Below, piece after piece: positions 1 through 6,494 of a stretch of 8,808 nucleotides of DNA. The stretch is from Chloroflexota bacterium (GTDB taxonomy: Bacteria > Chloroflexota > Anaerolineae > Ardenticatenales > Ardenticatenaceae): the NCBI GenBank assembly GCA_003520455.1, contig DOUV01000449.1:1-8808 (forward strand). The letters are read 5' to 3'. Below the pieces are notes generated by a model. That model did not search any database and was not told the DNA's origin. It saw nothing but the letters and a program-made list of their open reading frames with translations. Position 1 is the stretch's first letter. Each line of letters begins with the position of its first letter. The translations under genes and the position numbers were made by a program.

Positions 1-521
1 GTATGCTGGCGCTGTCCCTCGCCGCGATCCCGTTCGTCCTGCGCCCGCTGGTCGCTCCCCCGCTCCCTCCACCCGTCCGCGCCGATATTCCGGCGGTCGA
101 GTGGCGCGTCGGCGACGCACTCGTGCTCGAGCGCTACGCCTTCCCGTGGACGGTGGACAGCCACTTGCCGCCCGGCAGTAGCGCCGAGCTGTACGTTGCC
201 TGGGGCGCGCGCGCCGCCCTGCCCGACTTGCGCCTGCGCCTCCAACTGATCGATCGCAAGAACCGCCCGCTCTGGATCAAGGAAGGCACCCTCTCGGCCG
301 GTCGCGACACGAGCGACCAGTGGCCCGCCGAGACAACGAATTTGCCGGCCTGGCACCGGGTCACGATCCCGCCCGGCACCCCGCCCGGTTGGTACCGCCT
401 GATGCTGAGCGTTCACCCGGCCGGCGACCCGGCCCCGCTACCGATCACCGATCCTGCCGGGACCTTCCTCGGCGAGCAGGTCATGATCGGACAGGTGACA
501 GTGACGGAGGCAACGCGATGA
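1..521 (+). CDS. C-terminal part of a glycosyltransferase-like membrane protein (5' partial)
   Basis: The frame is open from the left edge, so I treat this as the 3' end of a longer gene; an ATG lies at 3-5 but no ribosome binding site can be seen because the window begins there. The visible 172 residues begin with one hydrophobic segment (about residues 1-20), read as the last membrane helix. The rest is soluble and probably extracytoplasmic, with a beta-rich pattern. It ends in a stretch of the type PPGWYRLMLSVHPAG followed by GEQVMIGQVTV. That layout (last helix, then a beta-sandwich with a PGxYRL-type strand and a closing G.V.hG.h.V strand) is common at the C-terminus of large polytopic proteins annotated as glycosyltransferase family 39-like in Chloroflexota. 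The stop overlaps the start of the next gene by four bases (ATGA), so the two are probably translationally coupled. The catalytic part is outside the window, so the function is inferred. Confidence 0.7.
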   Translation, partial: MLALSLAAIPFVLRPLVAPPLPPPVRADIPAVEWRVGDALVLERYAFPWTVDSHLPPGSSAELYVAWGARAALPDLRLRLQLIDRKNRPLWIKEGTLSAGRDTSDQWPAETTNLPAWHRVTIPPGTPPGWYRLMLSVHPAGDPAPLPITDPAGTFLGEQVMIGQVTVTEATR

Positions 522-1636
522 GCGGCCGGCCCTGGCCCGCGCCCCGTTGGCTGGCAGTCTTGCTGGTCGGCTTGCGCTTGGGCGCGCTGGCCCTCTACCG
601 CCCCGGTGGCTATATCGCTGTTGCACCGCCCTACCCGGCGCTTCCCGCCTGGCTCGACGCGCGGCTGGACCTCCTGACCGCAACGAGCGATCTCAGCCGG
701 CAACTGGCAGTGGGGCTCCTGATGCTCCCCTTCGAGGTGGCGACGCTGCTGTTGCTCTACCGGCTGGCGCGCTTCCGCTGGAGCGAGGCCCGCGCCCGGC
801 GCACAGCGCTCTTCTGGGCACTGCTCTGGCTCCCGCTGAGCGCCTGGCTCCAGCGCGCCGACACGGTCGGGGTTGCCCTGCTCCTCGGCGTGCTGGTCCT
901 GATGGGTGCGCCCACGCGCACCGTGCGGGCACCTCGTCACTGGCTCTGGCCGGCCCTGGCGTTGACCCTGCTGGTGCCCTTCACTGGCGAGGCCCTGCTC
1001 TACCTGCTCCCCTTCCTGGCCCTCCTCCTGCCGACGGTTCGCGGCGCGCTGCTGGCCATCGCCTTGATGCTACTCGATGCTCTCGTCACAACCATCGGTC
1101 CGGCGCTGTTGCCCCCAGCGTCTGGGGCGCTACTCGTCGCCCGGCTGGCCCTGATCGGCGTCGCGCTGTTGCTGGCCTGGGAGTGGGTCCACCAACTCCA
1201 CCGGCGGCGGGTGCCCCGCCCGAGCCGGCCAGGTGCGCACCTGGCGATCATCGCTGTGGTCCTCTTGCTCACAGCACCGCTCGCCCTGCGCGACTATCGC
1301 GCGGCACGGCTGGCCCACTCTGCCTTCGCCCCTCTGGTGAGCGAGTGGGAGCAGGCGCCAGGGGGCACGATTCTCCTGAACCATTGGGATCTCTACGACG
1401 AGCTCTACGCCTGGGTCGGCAGCCGCTACCGCATGAGCGTCGTCACCGAGCGCAACCGTGCTGCCCTCGAAACCCAGCTGGCCAGGACTCCTGGCCCGGT
1501 CTGGATTGTTGCCCGCCACGGCGTCAGTAACCCCGAGTTCAGCGTGCTGCGCGCCTGGCTGGCGAGCCAAAGGATCACCACCAATACGACCACCGTCGGC
1601 ACCACGACCGTCGAACGCTTTGGGCTCGACAAGTGA
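518..1636 (+). CDS. Polytopic membrane protein with C-terminal soluble domain, glycosyltransferase-like
   Basis: 372 residues. I chose the ATG at 518 because it overlaps the upstream stop (ATGA) and has GGAGG at 506-510, seven bases before it; the frame is also open upstream, but that would run through the preceding gene. About nine hydrophobic segments can be seen: residues ~11-30, ~65-85, ~92-108, ~112-127, a dense block of about four between ~130 and ~225, and one at ~243-260. About 105 soluble residues follow, with Trp/Tyr-rich motifs such as NHWDLYDELYAWVGSRY and a strand-like GPVWIVARHG. This topology resembles GT-C-type enzymes that use polyprenyl-linked sugars, in which a periplasmic domain follows the last helix. 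I cannot assign a catalytic acidic pair in the first loop, so it may be a degenerate partner of the upstream protein. The C-terminus has a Thr-rich run (ITTNTTTVGTTTV). Specific activity unknown; membrane location well supported. Confidence 0.8.
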   Translation: MSGRPWPAPRWLAVLLVGLRLGALALYRPGGYIAVAPPYPALPAWLDARLDLLTATSDLSRQLAVGLLMLPFEVATLLLLYRLARFRWSEARARRTALFWALLWLPLSAWLQRADTVGVALLLGVLVLMGAPTRTVRAPRHWLWPALALTLLVPFTGEALLYLLPFLALLLPTVRGALLAIALMLLDALVTTIGPALLPPASGALLVARLALIGVALLLAWEWVHQLHRRRVPRPSRPGAHLAIIAVVLLLTAPLALRDYRAARLAHSAFAPLVSEWEQAPGGTILLNHWDLYDELYAWVGSRYRMSVVTERNRAALETQLARTPGPVWIVARHGVSNPEFSVLRAWLASQRITTNTTTVGTTTVERFGLDK

Positions 1637-1655
1637 AAACGCCGCCGGCGGTGAA

Positions 1656-1676
1656 GGACAAATGAGCAATTTGTCC
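1656..1676 (+). other. Perfect 8-bp inverted repeat after the membrane gene
   Basis: GGACAAAT (1656-1663) and ATTTGTCC (1669-1676) are perfect inverted repeats around a 5-base loop (GAGCA). The repeat begins 19 bases after the membrane-protein stop. It is richer in A/T than its surroundings. It is followed by CCAAAT, not a T-run, so it is not a canonical terminator. It could be a weak terminator, an operator for the GNAT gene, or part of a structured leader together with the hairpin at 1696-1732. Confidence 0.45.
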
Positions 1677-1695
1677 AAATACCTGGCAACCCCAT

Positions 1696-1732
1696 GCCCG
1701 GCGTCCCCACCTCGCACTCCTGACTGCCGGGC
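1696..1732 (+). other. Hairpin in the leader of the GNAT gene
   Basis: GCCCGGC (1696-1702) pairs perfectly with GCCGGGC (1726-1732) across a 23-base loop. It lies 40 bases upstream of the GNAT start. It is the second hairpin in a 136-base gap, and the strong ribosome binding site lies just after it. No known riboswitch core is recognisable. Confidence 0.35.
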
Positions 1733-1772
1733 TCAATGGAAACTTGTTGCAAGAAGAAGGAAGGAGGAAGGC

Positions 1773-2366
1773 GTGTTACCAAAGATCGAGACACGACCAC
1801 CCCTGCAGTTTCGTCCGGTCACAGCTGAGCGCTGGCATGATTTGGAGAGCTTGTTCGGGGAGCGCGGGGCGTGCGGGGGCTGCTGGTGTATGTGGTGGCG
1901 TGTGAAGCGGTCCGAATTCGAGCAGCAGAAGGGTGAGGGGAACCGGCAGGCGCTGAAGACCATCGTGGAGTCCGGGGAGGTCCCGGGAATTCTGGCTTAC
2001 GCCGAGGGCCAACCGGTCGCCTGGTGCTCGGTCGCACCGCGGGAGCACTTTCCCGTGCTGGATCGCTCGCGCATCCTCAAGCGAGTAGACGAAGAACCGG
2101 TCTGGTCAGTCGTTTGCTTCTTTGTGGCCAGGCCGTTCAGAGGCCAGGGGTTGATGGTTGCCCTGCTGCGCGCCGCCGTCGACTACGCCAAAGCCCATGG
2201 TGCACAGATCGTGGAAGGCTACCCGGTCGAGCCCAGGCAGGATCGCACCCCCGATGCCTTTGCCTGGACCGGGTTGGCCTCGGCGTTCCGCAAGGCGGGA
2301 TTTGTGGAGGTACTCCGCCGCTCAGAGAGTCGACCGATCATGCGGTACGCCGTCCAGGGGCAATAA
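1773..2366 (+). CDS. GNAT family N-acetyltransferase
   Basis: 197 residues from a GTG start. AAGGAGG at 1761-1767, five bases upstream, fixes the start; no ATG in the frame before the conserved domain has such a site, and longer versions would run back through the membrane-protein gene. Members of this superfamily move an acetyl group from acetyl-CoA to an amine. Seen here: a Cys/Trp-rich N-terminal motif CGGCWCMWW (residues 34-42); a strand GILAYAEGQPVAWCSVAPR (~72-90), typical of the central GNAT sheet; VVCFFVARPFRGQGLMVALL (~113-132), where RGQGLM is the acetyl-CoA pyrophosphate loop in slightly degenerate form; and the closing AFRKAGFVEVLRR (~171-183) before a SRPIMR tail. The CWCMWW signature and the RPIMR ending recur in a subgroup of actinobacterial and Chloroflexota GNATs of unknown substrate. 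Mixed codons and a lower-GC leader set it apart slightly from the flanking genes. The substrate cannot be predicted. Confidence 0.85.
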   Translation: MLPKIETRPPLQFRPVTAERWHDLESLFGERGACGGCWCMWWRVKRSEFEQQKGEGNRQALKTIVESGEVPGILAYAEGQPVAWCSVAPREHFPVLDRSRILKRVDEEPVWSVVCFFVARPFRGQGLMVALLRAAVDYAKAHGAQIVEGYPVEPRQDRTPDAFAWTGLASAFRKAGFVEVLRRSESRPIMRYAVQGQ

Positions 2367-2369
2367 GGC

Positions 2370-2405
2370 GCGTGCGGGGACGATCGTGCGGCCTCCCCAC
2401 CACGC
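2370..2405 (+). terminator. Imperfect hairpin after the GNAT gene, possible terminator
   Basis: GCGTG (2370-2374) pairs with CACGC (2401-2405) and GGGGA (2376-2380) with TCCCC (2394-2398), separated by a small internal bulge and closing a 13-base loop. It starts four bases after the GNAT stop. There is no T-run, so intrinsic termination is uncertain. Position is the main support. Confidence 0.35.
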
Positions 2406-2445
2406 GGTAGGGTCCTGGAGAGAATTCGACCCCACGCGCTCCGCT

Positions 2446-2473
2446 TTGCAGCCTCAGGCGTCATGCGTATCCT
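2446..2473 (+). promoter_or_regulatory. Possible sigma-70-type promoter for ligA
   Basis: TTGCAG (2446-2451) and TATCCT (2468-2473) are separated by 16 bases in the gap between the GNAT gene and ligA. A second TATCCT at 2475-2480 is less well spaced. The match to consensus is moderate, but ligA is likely to need its own promoter because the GNAT gene ends at a hairpin. Confidence 0.3.
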
Positions 2474-2501
2474 TTATCCTGACCATCGAAACTGAGGAGA
2501 G

Positions 2502-2573
2502 ATGCACAGCGGCTCACTCCGACCCACAGGGGACCCACGGGGAGCCCTTTCCTCTTCGTCTGTTGCCCTTTGA
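2502..2573 (+). CDS. Possible 23-residue leader ORF before ligA
   Basis: ATG at 2502 opens a 23-codon frame that closes with TGA at 2571-2573, twelve bases before the ligA start and in the same frame as ligA. GAGGAG lies just upstream (2494-2499), but only two bases separate it from the ATG, which is short for a ribosome binding site. The peptide (MHSGSLRPTGDPRG..., then a Ser run) has no recognisable similarity. ligA itself has only a weak GAGA-type site, so coupling from this ORF is conceivable. Its codons RPTG/DPRG come from two adjacent 11-base near-repeats (2521-2531 and 2532-2542). This is a speculative call. Confidence 0.2.
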   Translation: MHSGSLRPTGDPRGALSSSSVAL

Positions 2574-4643
<2,070 letters not shown>

Positions 4644-4663
4644 CCGGCACCGGGTGACAGATC

Positions 4664-4706
4664 AAAAACAGGCGGGCCGCCCACGCAGCAGTCCGCCTGC
4701 TTCTTC
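4664..4706. terminator. Hairpin terminator shared by convergent ligA and the dehydrogenase
   Basis: CAGGCGG (4669-4675) pairs perfectly with CCGCCTG (4693-4699) around a 17-base loop. On the left is a run of A (4664-4668) and on the right CTTCTTCT. The structure lies between two genes that end towards each other (stops at 4641-4643 and 4731-4733). The A-rich left side and T-rich right side suit termination in both directions, although the tails are imperfect. Confidence 0.6.
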
Positions 4707-4730
4707 TACAACCCTTCCCGGCGCCCGAAG

Positions 4731-5867
4731 TCACTCGCCCACGGCAGCGGGCGTACCATTCGCGCAGATGGGGAGACACACGCCGGCCGGAACTGCCAGC
4801 GCGACCTCACGACCCAGGCGGGCCGACTCATAGATCGCGTCGATGATCCGCATGAGAGTCACACCTTGCTCGCCGGTGCACTCCACCGGTTGGCCGGCCA
4901 GAATTCTGTCCACGAAGTGAGCCACAGCCAACGCGTGGCTGCGACCCCCATCCTGAATCTTCGGCCGAACATCCACCGGCGCGCCCAACATCTCGGTATA
5001 AAACGTCACCGTGTCTGCGTTGCCGTAATTGGCGACGTAGAGATCCGCGCCGGCCTCCTCACCGTAGAGGGTGATGAAGTAGTCGTCGCGGCCACTCCGG
5101 GTGTGGCTGGCCCAACTGGCCTCGAGGCTCAGTGCACGACCGTCCGCAAAGCGAACCAACGCCATCGCCAGATCTTCGACGTCGAACGTGCCAGCCCCGC
5201 TGGAGAACGGGCGCGGCGACCACGCCTTCTGCCCGCGCGGTCCAAACTTGGCGAAGGTCACCCCGCTGACCGTCGCGACGTCGGGGTACCCCAGCAACCA
5301 AAGGGTGAGGTCCAGCATGTGGACACCAAGGTCGATCAGCGGGCCGCCGCCTGACAGGCTACGGTTGGTGAACCAACTGGTGCTGCCAGGAATACCGGTG
5401 TTGCGTAGCCAGCCCGCCTTCGCCAGATAGATCTGGCCGAATTTCCCTTCGTCCACGGCGGCCTTGAGCCAGCGGGCGTCAGGGCGCATGCGGTAGTTGA
5501 AACAGACCACGAGTTGGCGACCGGCGGCTGCCGCTGTATCGACAATCTGTTGGGCTTCGATCGCGTTGAGCGCGAGGGGTTTCTCGCAGAGGACGTGCTT
5601 GCCCGCCTCGATCGCCGCCCGGGCGATGGGAGCATGCAAAGCATTTGGCAGCGCGACGCTGATGACGTCGATGTCAGGGCGCTGCAGCAGTTCAAGATAG
5701 TTGGTGTAGCGGTCGGTGATGCCATACCGATTGCCTACCTCGGCCAGTCGCTCGGGATTGAGGTCCGCAATCGCGACGACCTCGGCGGCAGGATGGGCCT
5801 GGTAGCCGACAATGTGCGAGGAACCAATACCGACACCAATCACACCGGCACGAAGTTGTGCACTCAT
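4731..5867 (-). CDS. Gfo/Idh/MocA family NAD(P)-dependent oxidoreductase
   Basis: 378 residues. ATG at 5867-5865 with AGGAGT at 5874-5879, six bases upstream. This family oxidises or reduces sugars, inositols and related polyols in the cytoplasm. The N-terminal Rossmann fold carries GVGIGSSH (residues 11-18, beginning GxGxxxxxH) and D35 at the end of the second strand. EKP (95-97) contains the family's catalytic lysine, K96. The C-terminal sheet domain has GGGPLIDLGVHMLDL, in which D179 and H183 match the Asp/His pair of inositol dehydrogenase. D35 suggests a preference for NAD(H). The length is normal. The last ~25 residues (VPAGVCLPICANGTPAAVGE) are unusual, with two cysteines, and may be a lineage-specific tail. 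It is a single gene convergent with ligA and lies downstream of a tRNA cluster. A palindrome at 5881-5898, fourteen bases before the start, may be its operator. The substrate cannot be told from sequence. Confidence 0.93.
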   Translation of the reverse strand: MSAQLRAGVIGVGIGSSHIVGYQAHPAAEVVAIADLNPERLAEVGNRYGITDRYTNYLELLQRPDIDVISVALPNALHAPIARAAIEAGKHVLCEKPLALNAIEAQQIVDTAAAAGRQLVVCFNYRMRPDARWLKAAVDEGKFGQIYLAKAGWLRNTGIPGSTSWFTNRSLSGGGPLIDLGVHMLDLTLWLLGYPDVATVSGVTFAKFGPRGQKAWSPRPFSSGAGTFDVEDLAMALVRFADGRALSLEASWASHTRSGRDDYFITLYGEEAGADLYVANYGNADTVTFYTEMLGAPVDVRPKIQDGGRSHALAVAHFVDRILAGQPVECTGEQGVTLMRIIDAIYESARLGREVALAVPAGVCLPICANGTPAAVGE

Positions 5868-5880
5868 GGTGCCACTCCTG

Positions 5881-5898
5881 GCTTGCCACGTGGCAAGC
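5881..5898. promoter_or_regulatory. Perfect 18-bp palindrome, probable operator of the dehydrogenase
   Basis: GCTTGCCACGTGGCAAGC reads the same on both strands, with no mismatch or spacer. It lies 13 bases upstream of the dehydrogenase start codon, next to its ribosome binding site (5874-5879), and just downstream of the tRNA terminator. Uninterrupted even palindromes of this length are typical of LacI- and TetR-type repressor sites, and such regulators often control sugar dehydrogenases. As RNA it could also form a tight hairpin next to the ribosome binding site. The repressor is not in the window. Confidence 0.55.
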
Positions 5899-5913
5899 TC
5901 GTAAAGCGAGGAT

Positions 5914-5940
5914 AAAAAAAGACATCCAGCGATGGATGCC
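5914..5940 (-). terminator. Rho-independent terminator of the tRNA cluster
   Basis: Read on the minus strand, GGCATCCA (5940-5933) pairs with TGGATGTC (5928-5921), eight pairs including one G-U, around a four-base loop TCGC. A run of seven T follows (5920-5914). It begins nine bases after the end of the CAT-anticodon tRNA at 5949. This is the only intrinsic terminator in the window with a full T-run. Confidence 0.88.
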
Positions 5941-5948
5941 TTGCAAAG

Positions 5949-6022
5949 TGGCGACGACAGGACTTGAACCTGTGACCTGGCGGTTATGAGTCGCCCGCTC
6001 TAACCAACTGAGCTACGTCGCC
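5949..6022 (-). tRNA. tRNA-Met (CAT), elongator; tRNA-Ile2 is the alternative
   Basis: 74 bases with a full cloverleaf: acceptor GGCGACG/CGTCGCC, A73, D arm GCTC/GAGC with a 9-base loop, anticodon loop CTCATAA, variable loop AGGTC, and T arm ACAGG/CCTGT with loop TTCAAGT. CCA is not encoded. A CAT anticodon means Met, or Ile2 if C34 is changed to lysidine. The acceptor stem and D arm closely match bacterial elongator Met. The anticodon stem begins GGCGA, as in E. coli Ile2, and has an A31-C39 mismatch next to the loop. The C4-G69/C5-G68 pairs known as TilS determinants in E. coli Ile2 are absent (G4-C69 and A5-U68 here), which favours Met. It lacks its own promoter and appears to be co-transcribed with the initiator tRNA at 6073-6144. 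Confidence 0.93.
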
Positions 6023-6030
6023 GAATTGCG

Positions 6031-6062
6031 GAGCCGATGCTCGTACACTCAAGCATCGGCTC
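6031..6062 (-). other. 10-bp stem hairpin between initiator tRNA copy 1 and the next tRNA
   Basis: GAGCCGATGC (6031-6040) and GCATCGGCTC (6053-6062) form a perfect 10-bp stem with a 12-base loop. No T-run follows. It lies in the spacer between two tRNAs that seem to share one transcript, so it is more likely a processing or partial attenuation element than a full terminator. The same stem recurs at 6278-6301. Confidence 0.7.
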
Positions 6063-6072
6063 TATGGGAAGG

Positions 6073-6144
6073 TAGCGGGGGAAGGATTCGAACCTTCGAC
6101 CTTCGGGTTATGAGCCCGACGAGCTGCCACTGCTCCACCCCGCA
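6073..6144 (-). tRNA. Initiator tRNA-fMet (CAT), copy 1
   Basis: 72 bases. Initiator hallmarks are visible: three consecutive G-C pairs in the anticodon stem (GGG CTCATAA CCC), the A11-U24 pair in the D stem, and no Watson-Crick pair at 1-72 (here U1 opposite U72; E. coli has C1 opposite A72). The remaining acceptor pairs are GCGGGG/CCCCGC. The D loop is short (AGTGGCA), the T stem is GAAGG/CCTTC, and A73 is present. CCA is not encoded. The sequence is identical to copy 2 at 6312-6383. A consensus promoter lies just upstream, and the transcript probably continues into the Met tRNA at 5949-6022. Confidence 0.97.
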
Positions 6145-6159
6145 ACGAGAATAATTGTG

Positions 6160-6187
6160 ATTATAGCTGGCCCGACCGCTGTGTCAA
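6160..6187 (-). promoter_or_regulatory. Consensus housekeeping promoter of initiator tRNA copy 1
   Basis: On the minus strand TTGACA (6187-6182) and TATAAT (6165-6160) are both perfect sigma-70/sigma-A hexamers, 16 bases apart. The -10 box ends 15 bases before the tRNA's first base, leaving a leader of roughly nine bases. Confidence 0.9.
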
Positions 6188-6277
6188 ATCAGCCAGAGCT
6201 GTGGCGGATGCCCCCAGGTGCCATTGTGTGAAGCTCGCTTCTCACGGCGAGCAACCGGCCCAGGTTCACCAAAGAGC

Positions 6278-6301
6278 GAGCCGATGCGGGTGCATCGGCT
6301 C
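6278..6301 (-). terminator. 10-bp stem hairpin after initiator tRNA copy 2, possible terminator
   Basis: GAGCCGATGC (6278-6287) and GCATCGGCTC (6292-6301) form the same 10-bp stem as at 6031-6062, with a four-base loop. On the minus strand GCTCTTTGG follows, a short T stretch. As no other tRNA follows before the next promoter (6187), it could act as the terminator of this single-gene unit. The 90 bases between it and that promoter hold only a small 6-bp inverted repeat (6233-6238 with 6247-6252). Confidence 0.55.
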
Positions 6302-6311
6302 TATGGGAAGA

Positions 6312-6383
6312 TAGCGGGGGAAGGATTCGAACCTTCGACCTTCGGGTTATGAGCCCGACGAGCTGCCACTGCTCCACCCCGCA
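6312..6383 (-). tRNA. Initiator tRNA-fMet (CAT), copy 2
   Basis: 72 bases, identical over its whole length to the copy at 6073-6144, including the U1/U72 mismatch, the A11-U24 pair and the three G-C pairs of the anticodon stem. CCA is not encoded (ATC follows the acceptor stem). It has its own promoter (6398-6425) and is followed by its own hairpin (6278-6301), forming a single-gene unit. The shared 3' flank and promoter layout show that the copies arose by tandem duplication. Confidence 0.97.
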
Positions 6384-6397
6384 GCATTACGATGATG

Positions 6398-6425
6398 ATT
6401 ATAGTCGATCTGATCAGTATGTCAA
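6398..6425 (-). promoter_or_regulatory. Consensus housekeeping promoter of initiator tRNA copy 2
   Basis: On the minus strand TTGACA (6425-6420) and TATAAT (6403-6398) are perfect hexamers 16 bases apart, with the same spacing as the promoter of copy 1. The spacers themselves differ, while the -35 (ATTTGACA) and -10 (CTATAATCA) neighbourhoods are shared, so only the working parts have been kept. Confidence 0.9.
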
Positions 6426-6448
6426 ATTGCTGCGAGACGAGCGTGGCG

Positions 6449-6480
6449 CGGGGCGAGTCGCACGGAGCAAGCTCGCCCCG
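6449..6480 (-). terminator. GC-rich hairpin after the hydroxyacyl-CoA dehydrogenase gene
   Basis: CGGGGCGAG (6449-6457) pairs perfectly with CTCGCCCCG (6472-6480), a 9-bp stem with a 14-base loop. It begins 14 bases after the stop of the minus-strand dehydrogenase gene and ends before the promoter of initiator tRNA copy 2. There is no T-run, so termination by hairpin alone is uncertain, but the place is right. Confidence 0.55.
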
Positions 6481-6494
6481 GAGGGAGAGAGGCG

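Noticed and set aside
320..517. Longer start (ATG at 320) for the second membrane protein
   Set aside because: The extra 66 residues are a frame-shifted reading of the upstream gene. The ATG at 518 overlaps the preceding stop and has GGAGG at proper spacing.
413..940. Antisense ORF of 175 residues on the minus strand
   Set aside because: It is low-complexity, rich in Arg, Gln, Ala and Gly, and fully opposite the two membrane genes. It is a common shadow in high-GC DNA, without a ribosome binding site or recognisable domain.
547..1530. Alternative plus-strand ORF of 327 residues
   Set aside because: The translation is Ala/Arg/Pro-rich with no hydrophobic pattern, whereas the overlapping frame has clear membrane helices.
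1681..1700. SAM-I riboswitch in the GNAT leader, suggested by a GGCAACC string
   Set aside because: Only this short string fits. The P1 helix, the kink-turn region and the other conserved segments are absent.
1458..1772. N-terminal extension of the GNAT protein
   Set aside because: It would overlap the membrane-protein gene and the hairpin leader; the GTG at 1773 has AAGGAGG five bases upstream and opens just before the conserved fold.
4866..5354. Plus-strand ORF opposite the dehydrogenase
   Set aside because: It mirrors a well-supported Gfo/Idh/MocA gene and has no recognisable product; likewise 5514-5915.
6031..6383. Repeated segments read as a CRISPR-like or insertion-sequence repeat
   Set aside because: There are only two copies, explained completely by duplicated tRNA-fMet genes with their 3' hairpins; no spacer periodicity or transposase is present.
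5949..6383. tRNA genes as an integration site for a mobile element
   Set aside because: No integrase, phage-like gene or partial tRNA 3'-end repeat is present; both flanks are ordinary metabolic genes.
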